DNA of 6,034 nucleotides from Sulfurovum sp. (lineage in GTDB: Bacteria > Campylobacterota > Campylobacteria > Campylobacterales > Sulfurovaceae), in assembly GCA_020721385.1 (NCBI GenBank), contig DYMW01000089.1:1-6034 (forward strand), read 5' to 3'. Below, piece by piece: positions 1-4,361 of the stretch; position 1 is the first letter of the stretch, and every line of letters starts with the position of its first letter. Below the pieces are notes generated by a model that ran no database searches, had not been told where the DNA came from, and worked only from the letters and a program-made list of their open reading frames with translations. Position numbers and translations under genes: made by a program.

Positions 1-1
1 C

Positions 2-49
2 AATAAAGATATGGGTATAAAAAACTCTGAAGTAGATATAGGAAATTAA
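2..49 (+). CDS. C-terminal end of a repeat protein, cut by the left edge
   Basis: Only the last 15 codons and a TAA stop are visible; the rest lies left of the window. The readable tail is NKDMGIKNSEVDIGN. It resembles the tail of the next gene (HNNVKIENSELD): both end in an I-x-N-S-E-[VL]-D string. The stop is 14 nt before the preferred ATG of the next gene and only the ribosome binding site lies between them, so the two genes are probably co-transcribed. The simplest reading is a tandem paralogue of the small secreted repeat protein that follows. With 15 residues this rests on a short motif match, and the function is unknown. Confidence 0.6.
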   Translation, partial: NKDMGIKNSEVDIGN

Positions 50-52
50 AAA

Positions 53-57
53 AAGGA
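53..57 (+). promoter_or_regulatory. Ribosome binding site that fixes the start of the small repeat protein
   Basis: AAGGA lies 6 nt before ATG at 64. A TTG at 58 is also in frame but directly abuts this Shine-Dalgarno sequence, with no spacer. The ATG also gives a cleaner signal peptide beginning MKKIIV. ATG 64 is therefore preferred over TTG 58. Confidence 0.7.
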
Positions 58-63
58 TTGGTT

Positions 64-528
64 ATGAAAAAAATTATAGTAATGGCAACAACATTAACAT
101 GGGTAACAACAGCATTGTGTGCATTGGAGCTTGGAAATATTGAAGATATTGACGTAGAGTCGGGGAAATCTTTTAATAAGGTCATGTCTAAAAATCGTTC
201 TAGTAAAAATATAGCAGGGTCTAACTTTGTGGAAATAAAGAACAGTGATGATTTAGAGGCACAAGGAAAAAAAGATTTGGGAGTGACCATTGATTCAAGT
301 AAAAGAGTAGGAACAGTTTATAACTATGTTGATATAAAAAATGCCAAAGTAAAAAAAGATAATTTCACGGAAGGAAAGAGTCGTGTAACCAATAAATATA
401 ACTCTCAAAATGCAGAAGATGAAGGACGTAATATTGGGGTTAAAGTTAAAGTAGAAGAAGGTTTTAATCGAGGCTTTAAAGGAAAAGTTCATAATAATGT
501 AAAAATTGAAAATAGTGAATTGGATTAA
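64..528 (+). CDS. Small secreted Asn-rich repeat protein, candidate fibre subunit or CsgG-pathway substrate
   Basis: Not recognised as a named family. The protein has 154 residues from ATG 64. Residues 1 to about 20 are a Sec signal peptide (MKK, then a hydrophobic stretch ending ALCA); the Cys there lacks a proper lipobox, since Leu precedes it. The mature part is hydrophilic, rich in Lys, Asp, Glu and Asn, without Cys or Trp. It carries degenerate repeats: N54-FVEIKNS, N87-YVDIKNA and N144-NVKIENS, with weaker N-x5-N copies near residues 38 and 110. Two copies are preceded by a strand-like [LI]-G-V-x-[IV] segment (72-76 and 124-128). Alternating hydrophobic and polar residues with regularly placed Asn suggest short beta strands stacked as in a solenoid or amyloid, but the curlin consensus is absent. 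A similar gene ends just upstream and a CsgG-like gene follows, so an exported surface or fibre protein is a reasonable inference, not a demonstrated role. Confidence 0.75.
   Translation: MKKIIVMATTLTWVTTALCALELGNIEDIDVESGKSFNKVMSKNRSSKNIAGSNFVEIKNSDDLEAQGKKDLGVTIDSSKRVGTVYNYVDIKNAKVKKDNFTEGKSRVTNKYNSQNAEDEGRNIGVKVKVEEGFNRGFKGKVHNNVKIENSELD
223..516 (+). repeat. Degenerate protein repeats N-x-V-x-I-x-N-[SA]
   Basis: Three clear copies encode NFVEIKNS (223-246), NYVDIKNA (322-345) and NNVKIENS (493-516). A weaker copy, NKYNSQNA, is encoded near 391-414. Spacing between starts is irregular (33, 23 and 34 residues). The nucleotide sequences have diverged, so this is an old repeat kept at protein level. 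The truncated upstream gene ends with a related string. Confidence 0.6.
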
Positions 529-574
529 ATCTTGTAAAGTTTTTATATTAAGTCGGGCATTATTAAAGTATCTA

Positions 575-580
575 TATAAT
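575..580 (+). promoter_or_regulatory. Probable -10 box for the csgG-like gene
   Basis: A perfect TATAAT lies in the 86-nt gap after the repeat gene and is followed by pure A/T sequence. Transcription would start near 586-588, giving a leader of about 28 nt. No convincing -35 hexamer stands 16-18 nt upstream, which is usual for housekeeping promoters of Campylobacterota. In AT-rich DNA a TATAAT can occur by chance. There is no clear terminator hairpin in the gap, so read-through from upstream is also possible. Confidence 0.45.
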
Positions 581-602
581 TAAAAATATTAAATAATATA
601 AA

Positions 603-609
603 AAGGTGG
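603..609 (+). promoter_or_regulatory. Ribosome binding site that fixes the start of the csgG-like gene
   Basis: AAGGTGG lies 5 nt before ATG at 615. An in-frame GTG at 606 sits inside this Shine-Dalgarno sequence and cannot be the start if the site is used. ATG 615 also gives a standard lipoprotein signal starting MKKSLF with Cys at residue 20. Confidence 0.65.
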
Positions 610-614
610 TAAAG

Positions 615-1673
615 ATGAAAAAAAGTTTATTTGTATTGAGTGCATTGACGGCAACATTACTTTTAACAGGTTGTAATCCAGGGAAAATGGTGGCTCCAGA
701 TATTGAGTTGGCTGAGAATAGTGCCGTTGAAGAGAAAATGAATAAATACACAGATGCTCTTGAAAATCTTAATGAAATTATGGATGTTTATCGGGAGCCA
801 GGTATTGCGTTAGCGATTATGCCTGTAGAAAACAAAACATCTGCTATTGGTAAATTGCCAAATGATGTAACCATTATGGTTAAAAGTGCAATCAATGAAA
901 TAGGTAGTAAAGTACGTGTTTATCAATATTCTGATCAAGTCTTATCCAGCATAGATAAGCTTTATATCATTGAAGGAGCAATTACAGAATTTGATACCAC
1001 CAATACGTCTAAAAAAGGGGCTAATGCAGGTGTTCATGGAGGAGGTGGAAGAGGTGAATATGATGGTGATGCAAGTTCTGATGTTGATGATGCCATCTCT
1101 AACATGACCGTTGATTTTAACCTTATTGAAGCTTCTACAGGTGCGTATGTACCTAAAGTACATACATCAAATAGTATTAAAATTATAAAAAAGAGTGCCT
1201 CTAATGACTTTGGATTTTCAATTCTTGGTAGTGGATTTGGGTTAAGTGCTTCTGCTAATAAGGAACAAGGAATTCATAGTGCAATTCGATTACTTGTTGA
1301 TTTAAGTATGGTTGAATTGATTGGTAAATTTAGAGAGTATCCTTATTGGGTAGCGGTGAGTGGTGGTAAAGTGAATCAACGATTGTTACGAAGAATGAAG
1401 AAAAACTTTGGAGGTTATCCTACTGAAGCAAAAGCAATTTTTATTACCCATTTACTTTCTGTAATTGATCCAAGTATCAAAGGTCAGGAAAAAAACATTA
1501 ATGCTAAGACAGAAAAAGCGATTACTAATTACAAAACTAAGTATGGACTTATGCCAATTGATGGGGCATTAACGTCAGATTTGTATATTCATTTGTTAGA
1601 AAATGCTCCAAAGTTAAAAGGGCAAATGCAATTAGAAGATGCTTTGAGTGATAAATATAATAAAATGTTGTAG
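615..1673 (+). CDS. CsgG-family outer-membrane lipoprotein with C-terminal extension resembling a peptidoglycan-binding module
   Basis: The 352-residue protein starts with a lipoprotein signal ending LLTGC (Cys20). Residues 63-240 follow the CsgG family layout: an IMPVENKT strand-turn, a helix (83-96), the strand YIIEGAITEF (117-126), a Gly/Asp-rich hairpin (134-156), the strand-turn VDFNLIEASTGAYV (166-179), and a second Gly/Ser-rich hairpin (197-215) leading into a long helix (218-238). In E. coli CsgG the two hairpins build the 36-stranded pore that exports curli subunits; that role here is inferred from the family. Residues about 270-335 are an extra module with AKTEKAITNYKTKYGL and IDGALTSDLYIHLL, resembling PG_binding_1 (T-x-x-A-[IV]-x-x-[YF], then DG). 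E. coli CsgG (about 277 residues) lacks this extension. The gene follows a candidate substrate gene and is separated by 8 nt from the next gene. CsgG family: good confidence; peptidoglycan module: moderate. A HfaB-like role is an alternative. Confidence 0.8.
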   Translation: MKKSLFVLSALTATLLLTGCNPGKMVAPDIELAENSAVEEKMNKYTDALENLNEIMDVYREPGIALAIMPVENKTSAIGKLPNDVTIMVKSAINEIGSKVRVYQYSDQVLSSIDKLYIIEGAITEFDTTNTSKKGANAGVHGGGGRGEYDGDASSDVDDAISNMTVDFNLIEASTGAYVPKVHTSNSIKIIKKSASNDFGFSILGSGFGLSASANKEQGIHSAIRLLVDLSMVELIGKFREYPYWVAVSGGKVNQRLLRRMKKNFGGYPTEAKAIFITHLLSVIDPSIKGQEKNINAKTEKAITNYKTKYGLMPIDGALTSDLYIHLLENAPKLKGQMQLEDALSDKYNKML

Positions 1674-1681
1674 GTAAAAGT

Positions 1682-2917
1682 ATGAAAAAATTACTAACCT
1701 TTCTTTTCTTAAGTGGTTTGCTTATGGCAGGTATTACGACCAGTTATGAGCGAGACAATGATGATGCAGGGCGTTTGGTTCCTGAAATGTTTAGTGGGGT
1801 TAGTAGTATCTCTTTATCTCCTACTGAAAATGAATCAAAGGCACTCTATCAGTTATCGCATAATGCCAATACGGTTATGTCTTTATGTTACTCCACAACC
1901 CTAGAAAGTATTAAACAGCATGGTTCTGCAGATAAATTATCCAAATATCTATTGGTAACTCCTGTATTAAAAGGGGAGTTACATTTGATTGTTCCAGCCA
2001 ACAGTAGATTTAAAACCATTCATGATTTAGAGCGACACAATGTAAGTATGGGGTTAGAGGGAACAGCAACGCATTTGACAGCTCAAAGTATTTTTGTTGA
2101 TGCCAATATTGCAGTGAGTGAATTTCATTATGATTTAAATGAAGCGATGCGAAGATTGATTGGTGGTGGATTAGATGCTGTGGTTGCTTTGGGAAAATCA
2201 CCTATTGCTGTTTTGGATAATTATAAAGGTCAATTTAAACTCGTAAGTGTTCCCTCTACAGGTAGTCATGCAAGTGCAACGATTCAAGGTAGTCAATATG
2301 GTTTATCACGTAATGTAATGACGATGGCTACAGATTTAATTTTGATTGCTAAAAAAGATGCAGTGAGTCAATACAGTTTAAACACACTTTTATCTAAAGT
2401 AACACGGAATTTGCTTCATGGAAATGGAACTGATATTAATTCTATTTGTTCAGGTAATGGAAATTATGGGTTGATGGTTTCTCCTACATTGGGTTCAAGT
2501 TGTACCCAATATCAAAATGAAGCAAGTAGTAGTGGCAAAGGTCAAGTGTTGGTGTCTTTAGATTTATTACGCCAAGCCAATAGTATTGATGATGTTGAAA
2601 TTTATAGTGATGCTCTGCGACAAAATAAAGCCATAGGTGGATTAAGTTCTGATACTGAGATAGCAAAATTAAAACAGGTATATGGTTTCTATAAAAATTC
2701 TCAAGGAGCCAAATTGATGATTAAAAGTTACGTCAATTCAGGTGAAAGTGATGCCTATAATAATGCCCAACAGATTTTTAAGCAGTTAAGAAAAATGGGT
2801 ATCGGTAGAAGTGATATGATTATTAAATCTTTTAATGAGAGTACCTTTTGTAAAGATACTCAAAAACCTCATTGCGGTTTCTTGAACCGTAAAATTACTT
2901 TTGAGTTTATTGAATAG
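1682..2917 (+). CDS. Periplasmic TAXI-like solute-binding domain joined to a degenerate OmpA-like C-terminus
   Basis: The 411-residue protein has a signal peptide (residues 1 to about 17, MKKLLTFLFLSGLLMAG) and no lipobox. Residues about 55-225 resemble TAXI/TRAP-type or NMT1-like binding proteins: ELHLIVPANSRFKTIHDLE, VSMGLEGTATHLTAQSIF, then AMRRLIGGGLDAVVALGKSP. The usual N-terminal substrate-site segment (GS-x-GG-x-Y-type) is not apparent. No TRAP membrane subunits are encoded here, so ordinary uptake is doubtful. Residues about 340-411 recall the OmpA C-terminal domain (MIKSYVNSGESDAYN, LRKMGI, and NRKITFEF at the end). However, the helix is short, and the Asp and Arg that normally bind diaminopimelate appear replaced by Asn352 and Asn361. 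Cys256/Cys274 and Cys390/Cys398 could form disulfides. The start is ATG 1682, 8 nt after the previous stop, with a weak AGG in the stop-codon overlap; coupled translation with the csgG-like gene is likely. The role is unknown; a periplasmic partner of the exporter is an inference. Confidence 0.65.
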   Translation: MKKLLTFLFLSGLLMAGITTSYERDNDDAGRLVPEMFSGVSSISLSPTENESKALYQLSHNANTVMSLCYSTTLESIKQHGSADKLSKYLLVTPVLKGELHLIVPANSRFKTIHDLERHNVSMGLEGTATHLTAQSIFVDANIAVSEFHYDLNEAMRRLIGGGLDAVVALGKSPIAVLDNYKGQFKLVSVPSTGSHASATIQGSQYGLSRNVMTMATDLILIAKKDAVSQYSLNTLLSKVTRNLLHGNGTDINSICSGNGNYGLMVSPTLGSSCTQYQNEASSSGKGQVLVSLDLLRQANSIDDVEIYSDALRQNKAIGGLSSDTEIAKLKQVYGFYKNSQGAKLMIKSYVNSGESDAYNNAQQIFKQLRKMGIGRSDMIIKSFNESTFCKDTQKPHCGFLNRKITFEFIE

Positions 2918-2937
2918 TTTAAACTATTCAATAAACT
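2904..2937 (+). terminator. Perfect 34-bp palindrome over the stop codon, probable terminator
   Basis: The left arm AGTTTATTGAATAGTTT (2904-2920) is the exact reverse complement of the right arm (2921-2937). The stop TAG at 2915-2917 lies inside the left arm. As RNA it folds into a long AU-rich stem with a minimal loop, followed by the pyrimidine-rich TTCCTCTTTCT. This fits intrinsic termination of the upstream unit, although the stem is poor in GC and the T tract is interrupted by C. Because it is symmetric it could also bind a dimeric protein. It falls between the two proposed transcription units. Confidence 0.6.
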
Positions 2938-3096
2938 TTCCTCTTTCTATAACCTAAAAAAACTAAAAATATTAAATTTTATTATAAAATATTTAATAAA
3001 TAATTTTACTTATAAAATTTATGAAAATTTATTATATCTTTATTCTGAAAGGGTTATAATAAAACAGTGTTAAGTAAATTTAAAGGAGAATGAAGA
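2938..3096 (+). promoter_or_regulatory. AT-rich spacer with probable promoter for the barrel gene
   Basis: Nearly all A/T from about 2951 to 3050, then a perfect TATAAT at 3055-3060 preceded by GGGT. Transcription would start near 3067, giving a leader of about 30 nt. No clear -35 box is seen. The A/T stretch includes an imperfect inverted repeat (2971-2997, ATTAAATTTTAT facing ATAAAATATTTAAT) and may be curved or bind a nucleoid protein. AAGGAG at 3083-3088, 8 nt before ATG 3097, is a strong ribosome binding site. No small gene is seen here. Confidence 0.5.
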
Positions 3097-4332
3097 ATGA
3101 AAACTGGTATAAAATTATCAATAATAGTATTGTTGGCTCTTTCACAAAGTAGTTATGCTACAGATGAAAACGATTGGTCAGAGATTCTTTCAGGGGTGAA
3201 AGACAGTCAAACAGGACAACAGGGGTATTTGTACGATACGAATGTTGAAAGAATGGGAACACTTTATAATTCATCGGTTGTGTATCAATTTCGTGGAGGA
3301 GATGGAGATGGAGATTTTGGAGCTTCAGAAGCTGTAAGACTTGCCGTGACCATACCAGGGAGAAGCAATCCGCTCATTACACAAAATGATGCAGGAGGAG
3401 AGTATTTAACTCCAGCAGAGTTGTCATCATGGGCAGATAAACATGCAGATGAACTTCTTAAAGCAGTATTTGGAACTGATCCTAGTGCAACAGTTTCAGG
3501 AACAACCACCTCTGTAGCAACGGTTTCAAATGAGATTATTGAGCAAGTTTCTACAAGTAAACAGCAAAAAAAGACAAAAAACGATAAAGCCAAATCTTTT
3601 GATACAGATTTTTCTTCTTTGGTGGTTATGGACAGTGAAAAAGCATCCATGGACAGTAACGGTATTAGTGGAAGCTCTTCAGCGTTTAAATTTTCTTATG
3701 ATAAAGAGGTCAAGAATGGTAATGATGTAGGGGCATTATTCTCTTACCGAAAAACAAAAGCTTCTGATGTGTATGGTTCTAAAGCTACGAGTATGTTGCT
3801 TTCTCCTTATTATAAATATTATTATACCCTTAATGATAAAATAGAAGTGATAGGTGTTGGGAACCTTGTGTTGGGTTCACAAGAGATGAAATCTTCTTTG
3901 TTTAATAATTTTGGTTATTATGAATATGGTGCAGGGTTAAGTGCTATTCCTAGTTATTATGTGAATGATAAATTGTCATTTTCTTTGCCATTAGGAGTAC
4001 AAACCCTTAAGAAAAAAATAGAAGGTGGTGCACCAGAAAGTATAGACTTTATTGTTGATGCCATTAATAATTTGGGATTTCAAAACAGTGTTAATTATGG
4101 TTTAGGAGCAGAGTATGCGATTAAGCCAAATTGGTATGTGAATTTGGATGCTTTGCAAACCAAAGAGTTGGGTGCCGATGCTTCCAATACCAAAGATACG
4201 GTGACTTATTATAATCTTAGAACCACGTATTATGGAGAGTTATGGAACTATGCATTGGGGTATAAGACGGTTAAAAATATTGCCAACTATAGTGAAGATG
4301 CGTATATGGTATCGGTTCAATATAATTGGTAA
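3097..4332 (+). CDS. Outer-membrane beta-barrel protein with N-terminal soluble region
   Basis: A 411-residue protein of no family I can name. It has a clear Sec signal peptide with cleavage after SSYA (residue 21). Residues 22 to about 130 form a soluble region with a GDGDGD run (68-73). Residues 131-170 are a Ser/Thr- then Lys/Gln-rich linker. From about 193 to the end, amphipathic strands alternate with turns, for example SMLLSPYYKYYYTLNDKIEV, VNYGLGAEYAIKPNWYVNL and WNYALGYKTV; I count about 10-12 strands. The last strand, AYMVSVQYNW, ends in an aromatic residue, the usual BAM signal. This fits an outer-membrane barrel such as an autotransporter-type translocator, or a channel whose N-terminal part is a plug (FapF has a similar layout; no sequence match is claimed). 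It has its own promoter and strong ribosome binding site, and heads a pair with the downstream lipoprotein, 29 nt away with no terminator between. Confidence 0.7.
   Translation: MKTGIKLSIIVLLALSQSSYATDENDWSEILSGVKDSQTGQQGYLYDTNVERMGTLYNSSVVYQFRGGDGDGDFGASEAVRLAVTIPGRSNPLITQNDAGGEYLTPAELSSWADKHADELLKAVFGTDPSATVSGTTTSVATVSNEIIEQVSTSKQQKKTKNDKAKSFDTDFSSLVVMDSEKASMDSNGISGSSSAFKFSYDKEVKNGNDVGALFSYRKTKASDVYGSKATSMLLSPYYKYYYTLNDKIEVIGVGNLVLGSQEMKSSLFNNFGYYEYGAGLSAIPSYYVNDKLSFSLPLGVQTLKKKIEGGAPESIDFIVDAINNLGFQNSVNYGLGAEYAIKPNWYVNLDALQTKELGADASNTKDTVTYYNLRTTYYGELWNYALGYKTVKNIANYSEDAYMVSVQYNW
3298..3315 (+). repeat. Three tandem GGAGAT units encoding Gly-Asp x3
   Basis: Three perfect in-frame 6-bp units encode residues 68-73 (GDGDGD) of the barrel protein. 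The D-x-D-x-D spacing resembles the start of a calcium-binding loop. Gain or loss of units would keep the frame, so it could alter length but not switch the gene off. Confidence 0.8.
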
Positions 4333-4347
4333 CAAATAAAGATAATA

Positions 4348-4355
4348 GGAAAGGA
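4348..4355 (+). promoter_or_regulatory. Ribosome binding site for the large lipoprotein
   Basis: GGAAAGGA lies 6 nt before ATG 4362, in the 29-nt gap after the barrel gene. It fixes the start of an open frame that has no stop before the window edge. The next in-frame ATG (4392) would remove the positively charged n-region of the lipoprotein signal and has no such site at the right distance. Confidence 0.65.
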
Positions 4356-4361
4356 TAAAAA

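Noticed and set aside
58..60. TTG as the start of the small repeat protein
   Set aside because: It abuts the Shine-Dalgarno sequence; ATG 64 has proper spacing and gives a normal signal peptide.
112..123. Lipobox in the small repeat protein (TALC)
   Set aside because: Leu at the position before Cys does not fit the Gly/Ala/Ser required; ordinary signal peptidase cleavage is more likely.
295..492. 65-codon open frame on the - strand
   Set aside because: It is the shadow of the A-rich repeat gene, giving a Phe/Ile/Tyr-rich product, as expected for the antisense of Lys/Asn/Asp codons.
64..528. Naming the small repeat protein as a curlin (CsgA/CsgB)
   Set aside because: The curlin S-x5-Q-x-G-x-x-N-x-A pattern is absent; only the idea of an Asn-bearing strand repeat is shared.
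606..608. GTG as the start of the csgG-like gene
   Set aside because: It is part of the Shine-Dalgarno sequence that serves ATG 615.
942..1163. 73-codon open frame on the - strand
   Set aside because: Antisense to the best conserved part of the CsgG-like gene, with no start signal or recognisable domain.
1682..2917. TRAP transporter solute receptor in the ordinary sense
   Set aside because: No TRAP membrane subunits are nearby, the N-terminal ligand motif is not apparent and there is an OmpA-like tail.
3285..3650. 121-codon open frame on the - strand
   Set aside because: It lies wholly inside the barrel gene, has no ribosome binding site that stands out, and its product is low in complexity; the + strand frame has a signal peptide and a coherent layout.
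3530..3730. 66-codon open frame on the + strand in another frame
   Set aside because: It overlaps the linker region of the barrel gene and lacks a ribosome binding site.
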